Below are positions 35,342 to 45,884 of a DNA stretch of 64,000 nt, piece after piece (position 1 is the first letter of the stretch; every line of letters starts with the position of its first letter). Under the pieces are notes generated by a model. The model saw only the letters and a program-made list of their open reading frames with translations, searched no databases and had not been told where the DNA came from. Origin of the DNA: a candidate division WOR-3 bacterium. Its GTDB lineage: Bacteria; Hydrothermota; Hydrothermia; Hydrothermales; JAJRUZ01. A program made the translations under genes and the position numbers. The stretch lies in contig JBDRZL010000002.1 of the NCBI GenBank assembly GCA_039803925.1, forward strand, positions 124,001 through 188,000, given 5' to 3'.

Positions 35342-36085
35342 TTAAAAAGTAATTTTCATATTATCATAAGCAAGGGTAAAGGGAATATTATATTTACTTA
35401 AAAAATCTGAAATATTTCTAAACCCATATTTTAATAGCTTCATACCGAAATGTGTCAAAATTAATTTTTTTGGCTTTGTAATTTCATAGACATAAGGTAT
35501 ATCCTGTAAACTTATATGATATACATCTTCTTTGGGCTCAAGCAAAACGCAGTTAACAAGCAAATAATCTAAATTACTATAAAACTTTAATATGTGTTCT
35601 TCAGGTCTTGTATCTACAAGATAACCTAAGGAAAAATTTTCTATAATAAACCCGAAACACTCAACTCCTCTGTGATTATGCATAATTGATGTTTTAAATT
35701 TTAATTCCTCAACATCATATAGATTTTCAGGTTTTGTAATTACAATTTCATTTAAATACTCCCTTAAATAATGAAGGATAATATTTTCCTTTAAAACTTC
35801 TTCTGGAGTATATAGAATTCCCCTTTTTTTAAGTCCACCTTCTGTCATTCCTTCTACAATTATGTTTAATTCCCCTGTATGGTCTAAGTCTTTATGAGTT
35901 ACCCATATATGAGTTATTTTATTTGGATAAATTTTATTCTTTAAAAGACCCTGTAAGGCACCAGGACCAGGGTCAATATGAATCAAAAAATTTCCCCCTT
36001 TTATAATAAAACCACCACTTGATCTTATTCCCTGAAATACAACAATCCTACCTCCACCAGAACCAAGAATAATTAATTCAATCAA
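35342..36085 (-). CDS. Metallo-beta-lactamase-fold hydrolase
   Basis: 247 residues. LIILGSGGG at the N-terminus, metal site WVTHKDLDHTGELN (H-x-D-x-D-H form of the usual HxHxDH), IMHNHRGVECFGFII, YLVDTRP and LILTHFGMKLLKYG give the remaining His/Asp ligands. The fold resembles RNase Z/phnP-type hydrolases, but the substrate is unknown. It overlaps DUF523 by 8 nt at the end of the long minus-strand run that begins near 48.7 kb. Its stop lies 4 nt from the convergent CBS gene. Confidence 0.85.
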   Translation of the reverse strand: MIELIILGSGGGRIVVFQGIRSSGGFIIKGGNFLIHIDPGPGALQGLLKNKIYPNKITHIWVTHKDLDHTGELNIIVEGMTEGGLKKRGILYTPEEVLKENIILHYLREYLNEIVITKPENLYDVEELKFKTSIMHNHRGVECFGFIIENFSLGYLVDTRPEEHILKFYSNLDYLLVNCVLLEPKEDVYHISLQDIPYVYEITKPKKLILTHFGMKLLKYGFRNISDFLSKYNIPFTLAYDNMKITF

Positions 36086-36515
36086 TTCCCTCTACATAAA
36101 ATCCTTTTTCAATTAAAATCTGAGTAAAAACACCAGTGCCTCTTTTTATCTGTGTGATATTTTTATCAATATAAAAGTGGACGTAATTAGCACCACAGGA
36201 AGGACTTTTTTCTTTTAAAAAAACTTTTTTTATACCCAAATTTTCTAAAATTTTTAAGGCTCTTTTTGCACCCTTAACAAAATAATGGGTTTTATCCTCT
36301 CCACTTTCATTTTCTAAAACACTCTCTTCCTTAATAGAACAGGGCTTTCTTGGCACTGAAAGACCAGAAAGAATCTCAGGGCATATTGGGACTAAAATGT
36401 ATTTTTGAGATAACTTGTCTAAAATTTCCTTATTTTTTTTATCTTTACCATCAAATCTAAAAGGATAACCTAAAATACAGGCAGATATCGCTACTTTTTC
36501 TTTTTCAATACTCAA
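36078..36515 (-). CDS. DUF523 (YbbK-like) protein
   Basis: 145 residues from TTG 36515. Family pattern: VAISACILGYPFRFDGKDKK, then LVPICPEILSGLSVPRKPCS and VFLKEKSPSCGANYVHFY, with conserved cysteines that may bind a metal or cluster. A longer frame upstream (to 36608) lies inside the kinase gene and encodes a meaningless hydrophobic stretch, so I reject it. TTG 36515 overlaps the kinase end by 11 nt. An in-frame ATT at 36509 is another possibility. Function unknown. Confidence 0.8.
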   Translation of the reverse strand: MSIEKEKVAISACILGYPFRFDGKDKKNKEILDKLSQKYILVPICPEILSGLSVPRKPCSIKEESVLENESGEDKTHYFVKGAKRALKILENLGIKKVFLKEKSPSCGANYVHFYIDKNITQIKRGTGVFTQILIEKGFYVEGID

Positions 36516-38637
36516 CTGGGTACCCGTAATCTCTATAAGGCTTATAATAAGGATAATAATAGTAAGTTCTTGTTTTAAAAGGAGAAGGTGTAACTTTATT
36601 AACAACAAAACCTATTATTTTTCCACCTGATCTTTGAAGGGATGAAATAGTATATTCAAGAGTTTCCCTTCTTGTATAATCAAACTGCAAAACAATTATA
36701 GAACCATCAATACAACTTGAAATAACAGCCGCATCTACAAACAAAGTAAGGGGGGGTGAATCTACAATAACAATATCAAAATCTTTCTTTAATTCCTCAA
36801 CTAATTTCTTAAATTTTTCAGAGGATAAAAGTTCAGTAGGATTTGGAGGAATCTTACCGGGAGCAATGTAATAAACATTCTCAAGATATGTATCATAAAT
36901 TATCTCCTCTTTTCTAACTTCACCAAGAAGAAAATTGGTTAAACCCTTCTCTCTTTCACCAAAAATTTTTGGAAGACCAGGTTTTCTTAAATCACCCTCT
37001 ATAAGGATGGTTTTCATGTTTGCAATCTGAAATATAATAGAGAGATTGACTGAAATTGTAGTTTTCCCCTCATTAGGTTGACTGCTTGTAATAAGAATTG
37101 TCTTTATTTCTTCTCCAACTTTCAGAAATTTTAAATTGCTTCTCAAGGTCCTAAAACTTTCCATATAAAGGGAACCTCTTTTATGTTGAGTTAAAATAAT
37201 TCTCTCCGAGTTAGTTGTTCTAACAAAAGGAATTGTAGCAAGAACAGGTATTTCTGGATAACTTGATTTAATTTCATCCACATCTCTTATCCTTGTATCA
37301 AGGTATTCAAGTAAAAATACAAGTGATAAAGCAAGACCAAAACCTATGACAATTGCAAAAAGCAAGTTCTGTCTTTTTTTAGGATAAACAGGAAATTCCG
37401 GTGGTATAGAAGGCTCAACAATTACAAAACTGGATACTTGACCCACCTCCTGGAGTTTTGCTTCCTCATATCTCTTTTTTAACATCATCAAAATTTCTTC
37501 ATTCAATTCAAAATCTCTCTGCAATGTAAGAAACGCAATTTCTTTCTCTGGAAACTTTGAGAACTCCCTCATAATATCTTCCCTATTTCTTAAAAGTGCT
37601 TCTCTCTTCGCATGTAGAGCTTTTAATTCTGCACTAACTGAGACAATCTTTTGAACAGCATCTGATATTTCATTAATTGGTTCACTAATACTAACTTCCC
37701 TGAATGCACTTTCCTCGAGTTTTTCACTTAATTCCTTCTTAACCTGTTTAATTCCTTCTTCTATCTCCCTTACTTCCTTACTCTGTTCACTGAAACCTTC
37801 GAGGAGAAGTGAAGTCTTCTGTGTTTCAAGTTTTATAAGTTTTTCATATAATGTTTTTATTACCTCTTTTGAACCACCACTTTCACCCTCAGATATCTTT
37901 TTAACAAGGTCCTCTCTTCTCTGTTCCCATGCCTTTAAAACTCCTTCCTTTTCCTTTATATCAACTTCAGTTTCAGCAAGCATTTCATCAATTAGCTTCA
38001 ATTTTGAACTCAAATAATCACCAATAGATTTAATATCAGTTAATTTCTCTTTTATTTTAAATCTCTTCAAAGAATCCTGTATCCTGTTAAGGTTTGATTC
38101 CACCATTGGTATCTGCTCCTCAAGAAATTTAACAACCTCATGAGCAGATGATTTAGCTATCTCTTCAGATGTTTTTATAAAAACTTCTGCTACAATGTTA
38201 CAAAGTTTTGATGTTTCAAGAGGTTTATTTCCTCTAACTTTTATATATAATAGATTATCCTGCTCATCATAATTATAAGATATCTTTGTCCTTATGTTTG
38301 TTACAGGGTCCCCATCCTTTAAAAAAGAAATAAACTCTTTATCCAAATTCTTTTCCTCTTTAATTCTATTCCAGACTTTTTCGGCAAAATTTAATGTATT
38401 TAAAATATAAATTTGATTTTTAAGAGGATTTTGATAATAAATTGGAGTCAAAGGATTAGGTCCACTTGTCCTTGCGAGCAAAATCGATTTTGCTTCATAT
38501 ACAGGCTTTGTTGCAAAAGTAAATATCATGGTCACAGTTGGAATACCTATAAAAAATAAAAGGAAAACCCATTTTCTCTTCCATAAAGCATCAAGATATT
38601 TTCTTACATCAATTGGAGGATATACTTCAGGGTTCAT
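36505..38637 (-). CDS. Polysaccharide biosynthesis tyrosine autokinase (Wzc-like)
   Basis: 710 residues, fused chain-length regulator and BY-kinase. N-terminal Wzz domain with a helix at ~18-40 (RKWVFLLFFIGIPTVTMIF), a long coiled-coil periplasmic part (~150-400), second helix at ~425-450 after SIPPEFPVYPKKRQ. Kinase: ILITSSQPNEGKTTISVNLS (Walker A), KTILIEGDLRKPGLPKIFG (A'), DIVIVDSPPLTLFVDAAVIS (Walker B). The tail is a tyrosine cluster (TYYYYPYYKPYRDYGYPVEY) for autophosphorylation. With the SLBB gene just upstream (4-nt overlap) it should drive and control export of high-molecular-weight polysaccharide. Confidence 0.93.
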   Translation of the reverse strand: MNPEVYPPIDVRKYLDALWKRKWVFLLFFIGIPTVTMIFTFATKPVYEAKSILLARTSGPNPLTPIYYQNPLKNQIYILNTLNFAEKVWNRIKEEKNLDKEFISFLKDGDPVTNIRTKISYNYDEQDNLLYIKVRGNKPLETSKLCNIVAEVFIKTSEEIAKSSAHEVVKFLEEQIPMVESNLNRIQDSLKRFKIKEKLTDIKSIGDYLSSKLKLIDEMLAETEVDIKEKEGVLKAWEQRREDLVKKISEGESGGSKEVIKTLYEKLIKLETQKTSLLLEGFSEQSKEVREIEEGIKQVKKELSEKLEESAFREVSISEPINEISDAVQKIVSVSAELKALHAKREALLRNREDIMREFSKFPEKEIAFLTLQRDFELNEEILMMLKKRYEEAKLQEVGQVSSFVIVEPSIPPEFPVYPKKRQNLLFAIVIGFGLALSLVFLLEYLDTRIRDVDEIKSSYPEIPVLATIPFVRTTNSERIILTQHKRGSLYMESFRTLRSNLKFLKVGEEIKTILITSSQPNEGKTTISVNLSIIFQIANMKTILIEGDLRKPGLPKIFGEREKGLTNFLLGEVRKEEIIYDTYLENVYYIAPGKIPPNPTELLSSEKFKKLVEELKKDFDIVIVDSPPLTLFVDAAVISSCIDGSIIVLQFDYTRRETLEYTISSLQRSGGKIIGFVVNKVTPSPFKTRTYYYYPYYKPYRDYGYPVEY

Positions 38638-39059
38638 TTCTGTGCCTGTATAAATGTATAAATTAAAATAATCTGGGCAAAAAGTGCTATTCCTTCCTTA
38701 AAAAAGTATAGATAATCCTTAAACTTTGAAGAAGTGTTCTGCGGCACAATCACAACATCTCCTGCTTCAAGATAGAATTTCTCTCCCTTTAGCATATCAT
38801 TTATATTTATTACCTGATTTTTACCATTCCTAATTACTTTTACTTTACTTAAATCACCACTCGGAAGCGGACCACCAGAAAGTGAAATCAACTTAATTAT
38901 ATCTGTCTTAAGGGGAACTTGATAAAGTCCAGGTTTTGAAATATGTCCCCATAACTGAACTTCTATTAAAACTTTATCCTGACTTGGAAAAATATAATAC
39001 TCTGGGGAATATGCTCTTCCACCCGCCCCAATCTGAAAAAATAAAATTAAAGAAATCAT
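38634..39059 (-). CDS. Small SLBB-domain polysaccharide export protein
   Basis: 141 residues. A signal-like start (MISLILFFQIGAGG), then one SLBB domain (VLIEVQLWGHISKPGLYQVP, IIKLISLSGGPLPSGDLSKV, EKFYLEAGDVVIVPQN), and a C-terminal helix (EGIALFAQIILIYTFIQ). It lacks the Poly_export domain of full Wza, so alone it is not an outer-membrane channel. The C-terminal helix may anchor it in the inner membrane near the Wzc-like kinase, its overlapping neighbour. A partner with the full export domain must be elsewhere. Confidence 0.8.
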   Translation of the reverse strand: MISLILFFQIGAGGRAYSPEYYIFPSQDKVLIEVQLWGHISKPGLYQVPLKTDIIKLISLSGGPLPSGDLSKVKVIRNGKNQVININDMLKGEKFYLEAGDVVIVPQNTSSKFKDYLYFFKEGIALFAQIILIYTFIQAQK

Positions 39060-39787
39060 CTATTCTTATTATAAACTTTTTTAAAAATTCTTTTCAAAAA
39101 TAGCTTAATAACAAGGAAAAAAGCTTCGAGAATTATCTTCTTTGACATCTTTGATTTTCCTTTCCTTCTTTCCACAAATATTATCGGAATCTCACAGATT
39201 TTATAACCCATCCAGTAAGGATAATAAACTGTCTCAATTTGAAAACCATATCCACCACTTGAAACTTCTTTCCAGGGTATATTTTCAAGAACATCCCTTT
39301 TAAAAGCCTTATATCCTGATGTTAAATCCTTGATTTTAACACCTGACAAAATTCTTGCATATAAATTTGCAAAATAAGATAAAAGAAGTCGCTTTAACGG
39401 CCAGTTAACAACAGTCACACCATTCAAATATCTTGAACCAACGACAACATCATAACCATCTTCAATCTTTTTTATAAAATTCGGAATTTCCTCTGGATCA
39501 TGTGAAAAATCTGCATCAAGATGAATTATGATATCATAATTTTTTTCAATTGCCCACTTAAAACCATCACGATAAGCAACACCAAGACCTTCTTTCTTTT
39601 TTCTCAAAATAAGATTTACTCTTTTGTTTTCTTTTCTAATATCTTCAACAATTTCCCAGGTTCCATCAGGTGAATTATCATCCACAACTAATATGTCAAG
39701 TTCTATTCCCAGAGAAAAAATTTTATCTATTAATTCTTTTATGTTATCTTTTTCATTGTAAGTTGGAATTATGATAAGTATTTTCAT
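39056..39787 (-). CDS. Polyprenol-phosphate mannosyltransferase-like (DPM1-type GT2)
   Basis: 243 residues. GT-A fold with IIIPTYNEKDNIKELIDKIF, VDDNSPDGTWEIV, DIIIHLDADFSHDPEEIPNF (metal-binding DAD), VVGSRYLNGVTVVNWPLKRL and SGYKAFKRDVL. It probably transfers mannose or another hexose from its nucleotide to undecaprenyl/dolichyl phosphate at the inner membrane. No C-terminal membrane domain is present, only a basic helix (FFLVIKLFLKRIFKKV). It overlaps both neighbours by 4 nt. Confidence 0.9.
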   Translation of the reverse strand: MKILIIIPTYNEKDNIKELIDKIFSLGIELDILVVDDNSPDGTWEIVEDIRKENKRVNLILRKKKEGLGVAYRDGFKWAIEKNYDIIIHLDADFSHDPEEIPNFIKKIEDGYDVVVGSRYLNGVTVVNWPLKRLLLSYFANLYARILSGVKIKDLTSGYKAFKRDVLENIPWKEVSSGGYGFQIETVYYPYWMGYKICEIPIIFVERRKGKSKMSKKIILEAFFLVIKLFLKRIFKKVYNKNR

Positions 39788-42700
39788 TTTTCAACAAAAA
39801 ATTTAAATAAACCTTCTTCTTTATTTATCTTCCATTTAAGAATATAAGGTCCAGGAGTTAAAAAGGAAAAATCAAAAGAAATATCCTTTTCCACATTTAT
39901 ATCACTTATATAAATATTTTTTTCACCAACAAGATGCCCTGAAAATGTGTAAAAATTTAAACTTAAATTCCCCTTTTCCTTAGTAAAAATTCTTATAAAA
40001 CCTTTTTTATTCTTTATTACAGAAGGATAAACAATAAGTGAAATTTTCTTTTCAGAAAAAAGTTTTTCAAATTTTTTTCCAAAATAAAAGTTTCTTTCAA
40101 AATTTCCCCCGTAAGTAAAATAAAAGGGAATCTCAGAATAAGCAAAAACCTTTATTTCACCTGTTCCAAGAAAAATAAATAAATCTCCATCTTCATCAAA
40201 GAAAATATCCTCAACACCAAAAGAAGAAAGGTTTATATTAAACTCCTCTAAAAAAGTTAATGAAGTTAATCTGTTCCCAATTGAAAAGATTAAATTTTTA
40301 TCACTTGAAATAGGTGAAAGATATCTTTTCAATCCATTAAAACTTGAAATATCTAATGGGAAATTATTATTTAAAGCAAGTAAATAATTGAAAGAATAAA
40401 ATTTATTTTCTGTTTTAAAGACAAAATCAGGGAGCCCATCTTTATCCACATCAAAAACAGCAGGAGGGCTTACAATTATATCATCAATTTTTCTTTCATA
40501 AAATTTATCTTCTATATAATCAAAAAAATAAACATTATTTTTTCCCCTTATACCCATTATCTCATCAAAACCATCATTATCATAGTCAGCACATATTGAA
40601 GGAAATTCAGAAAAACCATAATAGGGATTGAAAACTTCCTTTAATTTATTAAAATTATAATCAAAAACTCTTAAAACTCCATCAGTTCCCATAAAATAAA
40701 TAAGAGAAGGATTTCTTGATATAATTATTCCACTTTTTGATTTTGAGCCAGCATATGTTTTATTTATAACACTGTCAGGCTTTTTTCCACTTAAGAGATA
40801 CAAAAAATAATCCTCACCTGTCAAAATAATTTCCTCTTCTCCATCATTATTTACATCATAAAGGGAAGGAATAGAAGAAAACATGGGTAGGGTATTGAAG
40901 CTAACTGTATCAAAAGTGTTATTAAGTTTCAATAAACTTAATTTACCATTTTTTAAATAAAAAATCTCCAAAATTGAGTCTCTATTTATGTCAGAGATAG
41001 CAAAAGGTGAAGAAATAATTGGTTTCAAATATATAGTGTTTAAAAGAGAACCTGATGTATCAAATACAAAAAATGCTGAATAAAAATTATTTATTCCATT
41101 GGTAAAATAAACTGTATCACCATAATAATTTTTAAATCCACCTATTAAACTTACAATAAAATTTTTCTTTTTAGAAAAAAAGGCGTTTAGTGGTAAAATA
41201 TCAGGAGGTAAATAATCTTTTATATGTAATTTCAAAAAATTATTTTTTAATTTAAAATTAATCTTATGTTTTCTTCTTTCAGAAATATCTTTTATTTCAA
41301 TAAAAGTATTACCACCTGATCTTGCCTTTGAAGAGGGAAATGTTTTATAAGAAAAATTATCCTTAAACCCTTTAAAGAAGGCATCATATTCACTTCCGTA
41401 AAAGGTTTCAGGACTATCTGTCCATTTATCAAAATCCTGAATACCATCAGCCTCAACAAGGTCAACCCCTTTATAAGGTGGATAGGAGTTCACTTCCCAA
41501 TAATGTTCTATAATTACCCTTTCATCTATATGCCATACCAAAAGCCCTGAACCAGGTAATAAGAAATCCCATGCACCATAAGGAGAAATTAATGCACCCT
41601 TTTTAAAAAATCCTTTTAATTCATTATTTCCGAATAATAAATCATTTCTGTATTCAAGAAGAAAATATTCATACTCATCGATTGGTATAAAAATTACCTT
41701 TGGAAATCTAACTGAATCGGGAAGGTAATTGATAGTATCCTGTGAAGGCTCAGTTGCCTCATAAATTGAAAAATCTCTTTCTTCAAGATAGGGAATAAAT
41801 GTATCAACCATACCTTTATAAATTGAAAAACCCCATAATGGCTTGATTGGTTTTCTATACCACTCATCAGGGACAAAAAATCGTTCAGGAACAACCTGTA
41901 TTGCATAATCAAACCACAATTTCATCCAGGCGGACGGAAAGGAAGGTATTGCACCAAAAACTGATTCAATATCACCATTAAGATTTTCAGCCCCAACTTC
42001 ATTCCATCCACCGGTTCCCATCAAACACCAGGAACCAACACCTGAAGAAAGACCATTTACACCATAGAGATCTGTTGCATAGAAAGCATCATGAGGAAAT
42101 TCATGAAATAAAAGACCTTGAAGTTCAACTTCTATACCATCCTGTGAAGGCTGTTCAGGAAGGAGTATCCCTGAAACTACAGTATCTATACCACCGTTCA
42201 GTATAACATATTTTTCTCCTGTATAATACTCAAGAGCTCCCTGTGGAATTGTAACAGTTGCAATATCATAGGGAGTATCACCAAAATCAGTCTGCCATGT
42301 TGAACCAGCATGGAAAATAATATATATATCCCTTATTCCCTCCTTATAATCCTTAATACCATTATTATCAATATCCATAAAATTTATAGTTTCATCCTGA
42401 TCAGAAAGGTGAAGAGCATCTACCAGAAGTTTAACAAGACCTTCTTCAAAATGCTCAGAATCTCCATAATATCTCATTGGATAGGGTAATACATAAAAAG
42501 AGTCATTTTTATCTGGTTTAACCACATATTTTTTTATTTTAATTCTCCCGTATCCCACTGAAGCAAGAAAAGCCTTTAAAGATTCTAAATAAGTTTCAAA
42601 ATATTTTTTATCATGAGGAGGTTCAGAAAAAAAAGGAATAGAATCTGGATTACCCTTTGAGGATAAATCAAACCATCCATTACCTGTTGTAAGTGGGTCA

Positions 42701-42957
42701 TCAGGTTCTTCTTTTTGAAAAGCAACTCTTATAGCAAGTATGTTAAATTTAACGGTATCCGTCTCATTTTTTGTTTTCTGTATTTTAATTTCTTTTCTTT
42801 TAAAGGGAAAATAATTTTCTTTTAAATATAAATAAGGATAAAATTTTGAAAATTTTTTCTCAATAATTTCAAATTTTTTTTGAATGTTAATTACTTTTTT
42901 ATCAGGAAATAAGGGTTTTGATATTGATGAAAAAAATATAAATAAAACTAAACTCAT
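39784..42957 (-). CDS. M6-family metalloprotease-like exoprotein with FG-GAP-like repeats
   Basis: 1057 residues. A short hydrophobic N-terminus serves as signal. The M6 (immune inhibitor A-like) catalytic region at ~65-560 has [15 protein letters not shown] at residues 285-299: zinc ligands His285 and His289 with Glu286, but Pro instead of the usual Gly before the second His. [10 protein letters not shown] and [10 protein letters not shown] follow as in the family. Residues ~580-900 hold calcium-type DxDxDG loops ([30 protein letters not shown]). The last ~80 form an Ig-like FlgD/sorting tail ending [10 protein letters not shown]. Likely secreted and surface-bound. ATGA overlap with asnS. 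Confidence 0.85.
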   Translation of the reverse strand: MSLVLFIFFSSISKPLFPDKKVINIQKKFEIIEKKFSKFYPYLYLKENYFPFKRKEIKIQKTKNETDTVKFNILAIRVAFQKEEPDDPLTTGNGWFDLSSKGNPDSIPFFSEPPHDKKYFETYLESLKAFLASVGYGRIKIKKYVVKPDKNDSFYVLPYPMRYYGDSEHFEEGLVKLLVDALHLSDQDETINFMDIDNNGIKDYKEGIRDIYIIFHAGSTWQTDFGDTPYDIATVTIPQGALEYYTGEKYVILNGGIDTVVSGILLPEQPSQDGIEVELQGLLFHEFPHDAFYATDLYGVNGLSSGVGSWCLMGTGGWNEVGAENLNGDIESVFGAIPSFPSAWMKLWFDYAIQVVPERFFVPDEWYRKPIKPLWGFSIYKGMVDTFIPYLEERDFSIYEATEPSQDTINYLPDSVRFPKVIFIPIDEYEYFLLEYRNDLLFGNNELKGFFKKGALISPYGAWDFLLPGSGLLVWHIDERVIIEHYWEVNSYPPYKGVDLVEADGIQDFDKWTDSPETFYGSEYDAFFKGFKDNFSYKTFPSSKARSGGNTFIEIKDISERRKHKINFKLKNNFLKLHIKDYLPPDILPLNAFFSKKKNFIVSLIGGFKNYYGDTVYFTNGINNFYSAFFVFDTSGSLLNTIYLKPIISSPFAISDINRDSILEIFYLKNGKLSLLKLNNTFDTVSFNTLPMFSSIPSLYDVNNDGEEEIILTGEDYFLYLLSGKKPDSVINKTYAGSKSKSGIIISRNPSLIYFMGTDGVLRVFDYNFNKLKEVFNPYYGFSEFPSICADYDNDGFDEIMGIRGKNNVYFFDYIEDKFYERKIDDIIVSPPAVFDVDKDGLPDFVFKTENKFYSFNYLLALNNNFPLDISSFNGLKRYLSPISSDKNLIFSIGNRLTSLTFLEEFNINLSSFGVEDIFFDEDGDLFIFLGTGEIKVFAYSEIPFYFTYGGNFERNFYFGKKFEKLFSEKKISLIVYPSVIKNKKGFIRIFTKEKGNLSLNFYTFSGHLVGEKNIYISDINVEKDISFDFSFLTPGPYILKWKINKEEGLFKFFVEK

Positions 42958-44246
42958 GGATAAATCTTTTCAAGAAGTCTCGGAAAAGGAATTGCTTCTC
43001 TTATATGCTCAAGACCACATATCCATGAGACAGTCCTTTCAAGACCAAGACCAAACCCAGAATGAGGAACAGAACCGAATTTTCTTAAATCAAGATACCA
43101 TTTATAATCCTCTATGGGCATTTTTTCCTCTTCCATCCTTTTTAAAAGCGCATTGTAATCATCTTCTCTCTGGCTTCCTCCTATTATTTCACCGTATCCT
43201 TCAGGAGCTAGAATATCCATACAAAGAACTACATCAGGGTTTTCAGGATCAGGTTTCATGTAAAAGGCTTTTACTTTTTTTGGATACTTTGTAATAACAA
43301 GTGGCTTTTCATATAAATTTGAAAGAAAATGTTCGTGGGGTGCTCCGAAATCCTCTCCCCATTCAAATTCAGGAAACTTCTCCTTTAATTTTTGGACAGC
43401 TTCAGTATAGGTGATTTGAGGAAAAGGCTTATTTATTTTCTCAAGAGGAGAAATGTCTCTTTCAAGAATTTTAAGCTCTTCTTTCTTCTTTTCAAGAACT
43501 CTTTCCACAATATAGGTTATAAACCTTTCAGAAATTTCTATTATATCATTAAGTTCTGCATAAGCAATCTCAGGCTCCACCATCCAGAATTCCATCAAAT
43601 GTCTCCTTGTCTTACTTTTTTCAGCTCTGAATGTTGGTCCAAAACAGTAAACTTTTTTATGAGCCATACACGCTGCTTCCATATAGAGCTGACCTGATTG
43701 AGATAGATATGCTTTTTCACCAAAGTAATCTGTTTCAAATAAAGTTGTTGTTCCCTCACAGGCTGAAGGAGTAAGAATTGGGGCATCTATTAAAATAAAA
43801 CCTTCATTATCAAGAAAATCCCTTATACTTCTTATTATCTCATGCCTTATTCTCATTATTGCCCACTGCTTTCTTGACCTTAACCATAAATGCCTTATTG
43901 GAAGTAAAAAGGAAACTCCATGCTCTTTTTTCTGTACCGGGTAATCTTCAGATTTATGAACCAATTCTATATCCTTAATTAAAATTTCATAATTATAAGG
44001 AGATCTCTTATCCTCTCTAAGTATTCCACTTACTATAATTGAGGATTCCTGAGTAATTTCATCATACATTTCAAAAACTCTATCATCAACTTCACCTTTT
44101 ACCACTACTCCCTGAATAAAACCTGTTCCATCTCTTATTATAAGAAAATGAATTTTACCTTTTGATCTTTTATTATAAAGCCAACCCTTTAACTTTACTT
44201 CCTTTCCAATATGTTTTGAAGCTTCTGATATCTCTATAATCTCCAT
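42954..44246 (-). CDS. asnS: Asparaginyl-tRNA synthetase
   Basis: 430 residues, class II. N-terminal OB anticodon-binding domain ([20 protein letters not shown]). Motif 2: [20 protein letters not shown]; motif 3: [20 protein letters not shown], with a C-terminal EAIPFPR. The E-F-W-M-V-E-P-E pattern and PFPR ending favour AsnRS over AspRS. Charges tRNA-Asn with asparagine directly. In line with the TPR lipoprotein and M6 peptidase genes in one direction. Confidence 0.94.
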   Translation of the reverse strand: MEIIEISEASKHIGKEVKLKGWLYNKRSKGKIHFLIIRDGTGFIQGVVVKGEVDDRVFEMYDEITQESSIIVSGILREDKRSPYNYEILIKDIELVHKSEDYPVQKKEHGVSFLLPIRHLWLRSRKQWAIMRIRHEIIRSIRDFLDNEGFILIDAPILTPSACEGTTTLFETDYFGEKAYLSQSGQLYMEAACMAHKKVYCFGPTFRAEKSKTRRHLMEFWMVEPEIAYAELNDIIEISERFITYIVERVLEKKKEELKILERDISPLEKINKPFPQITYTEAVQKLKEKFPEFEWGEDFGAPHEHFLSNLYEKPLVITKYPKKVKAFYMKPDPENPDVVLCMDILAPEGYGEIIGGSQREDDYNALLKRMEEEKMPIEDYKWYLDLRKFGSVPHSGFGLGLERTVSWICGLEHIREAIPFPRLLEKIYP

Positions 44247-44249
44247 TTT

Positions 44250-45116
44250 TTAAAATCCCTTTAATTTTAATTCTTTTATTATTTCACGCGCTTCCTGAGC
44301 TATCCCAGAATTCTTGAATGGCAAAATTTCAAGAACCTTTCTAAAATCATAATAGGCAGATACTGTATCACCTTTTTCTAAATTGATCTTACCTCTTAAA
44401 AAATAAGCTTTTGGCAAATATATAGGAGGTTCTTTCATAGTTATATATTTTGAGAGATAAGTATATGAAGAATCAATTTTCTGTTCTTCAAAATATTTTT
44501 TTCCGTATTCAAAATAAGTTAAACCTATATAAAATGTTATATTTAAATTTAATTTTGAAACATTTATTTTTTCACTAAACTTTTTATAAAGACTTAAAAT
44601 CTCTCTGTATTCATTTTTATCAAAAAGATTTTTTATATATTCAAGAAAAAGTTCATCATCAAATTTTTCCTCAAGAACTTTTTCTACAAAATTTTTCCCT
44701 TCTATTTGCTCTCTTTCAATAAAGTAAAGAGCAATGAACTTTTTTTCTTCAAAAGTTAAATTCTCAGGTTCAAGAAGATATATTAAAAAAAGTGAACGTC
44801 TTGCTATCTCAGGTCCTTTATTTTTTGTTTCTAAATAAATATCTCTTAAATTTTTTAATAATCTTTTTTTATATTTATTTTTATCAATAACCTTTTCAAA
44901 ATAAGAGAGCGCTGATAGATAAAATTTCTTTTTTATATTTATCTCTCCAAGCAAAAGATAAATTTCAGGTTCTTCTTTTCCTTTTTTTAAAGAATAAAGA
45001 AGTATACTCTCGGCCTCTTCATACATACCTTTATCAATGTATTTTTTACTCTTTGAAACAGGATCTTTACAGTTAAAAAGAATTAAAAAAATTAAAAATA
45101 ATATTTTTTTATCCAT
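44250..45116 (-). CDS. TPR-repeat lipoprotein
   Basis: 288 residues. Signal with lipobox LILFNC (MDKKILFLIFLILFNCKDPV). TPR helices start right after: KKYIDKGMYEEAESILLYSL, EIYLLLGEINIKKKFYLSAL, and near the C-terminus YLPKAYFLRGKINLEKGDTV. A likely scaffold protein on the outer or inner membrane. Overlaps PNP by ~25 nt; 3 nt before asnS. No specific partner is evident. Confidence 0.8.
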   Translation of the reverse strand: MDKKILFLIFLILFNCKDPVSKSKKYIDKGMYEEAESILLYSLKKGKEEPEIYLLLGEINIKKKFYLSALSYFEKVIDKNKYKKRLLKNLRDIYLETKNKGPEIARRSLFLIYLLEPENLTFEEKKFIALYFIEREQIEGKNFVEKVLEEKFDDELFLEYIKNLFDKNEYREILSLYKKFSEKINVSKLNLNITFYIGLTYFEYGKKYFEEQKIDSSYTYLSKYITMKEPPIYLPKAYFLRGKINLEKGDTVSAYYDFRKVLEILPFKNSGIAQEAREIIKELKLKGF

Positions 45117-45880
45117 TCTTTTAAAATCTCCCCTGTCTTTTTAGCACAATTCTCAGCTATTTTTAAAACCTCCTCATGACTTATATCTTTCACCTTATCT
45201 CCAAGCCCCATATTTGTAATTGCAGAAAAACCTAAAACTTTTAAACCAAGAGCTTTTGCCATAATTACCTCTGGCACTGTTGACATACCCACAGCATCAG
45301 CACCTATTATTCTTAAAAATTTATATTCTGCCTTTGTTTCAAGAGAAGGACCCTGCCAGCCAACATAAACTCCCTTTTTTATCTTTATTCCCCTTTCCTT
45401 TGCTATCTCCTCTATTTCCTCTATAATTTTTTCATCATAGGCATCAAGCATGGATGGAAACTCTGTTTTTCCCCTTAAGGGATTTTCAGGAAATAAATTT
45501 ATGTGATCAGTTATTATCATAAGATCTCCAATATCAAAGGAAGGATTTAAACCACCGGCAGCATTTGTAACCACAAGAATTTTACCTCCTAACTCTTTAA
45601 GAATTCTTACAGGCAAGGTAACCTCATTCATACTGTATCCTTCATAATAGTGAAATCTACCCGAAAAAATTAAAGCACTTTTATTTTCAAATCTACCAAA
45701 AAGAAGCTCACCCTTATGTCCTTTTACACTTGAAACAGGAAAACCTTCTATTTCAGAATACTTTATTCTCTTATGCACATTAATAAATTCTTCAATTTTT
45801 GACCAACCTGAACCTGTAATAATACCTATTTCAACAAAATCAATACCTTTGTTTTTTAAAAATTCAATTATTTTATCCAT
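45092..45880 (-). CDS. punA: Purine nucleoside phosphorylase (trimeric PNP)
   Basis: 262 residues from ATG 45880; an in-frame ATG at 45910 would extend into divIVA. Seen: IGIITGSGWS (phosphate loop), GRFHYYEGYSMNEVTLPVRI, LVVTNAAGGLNPSFDIGDLM, ITDHINLFPENPLRG, GWQGPSLETKAEY, GADAVGMSTVPEVIMAKALG and FSAITNMGLG with the purine-binding Asn. Phosphorolyses inosine/guanosine to the base and ribose-1-phosphate. The trimeric low-molecular-weight type is supported by the GMSTVPE motif. MTAP-like activity is a less likely alternative. Confidence 0.9.
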   Translation of the reverse strand: MDKIIEFLKNKGIDFVEIGIITGSGWSKIEEFINVHKRIKYSEIEGFPVSSVKGHKGELLFGRFENKSALIFSGRFHYYEGYSMNEVTLPVRILKELGGKILVVTNAAGGLNPSFDIGDLMIITDHINLFPENPLRGKTEFPSMLDAYDEKIIEEIEEIAKERGIKIKKGVYVGWQGPSLETKAEYKFLRIIGADAVGMSTVPEVIMAKALGLKVLGFSAITNMGLGDKVKDISHEEVLKIAENCAKKTGEILKEWIKKYYF

Positions 45881-45884
45881 TAAC

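Noticed and set aside
36516-36608. Upstream extension of DUF523
   Set aside because: It lies in the kinase gene in another frame and encodes repetitive Leu/Ile; TTG 36515 gives the proper family start.
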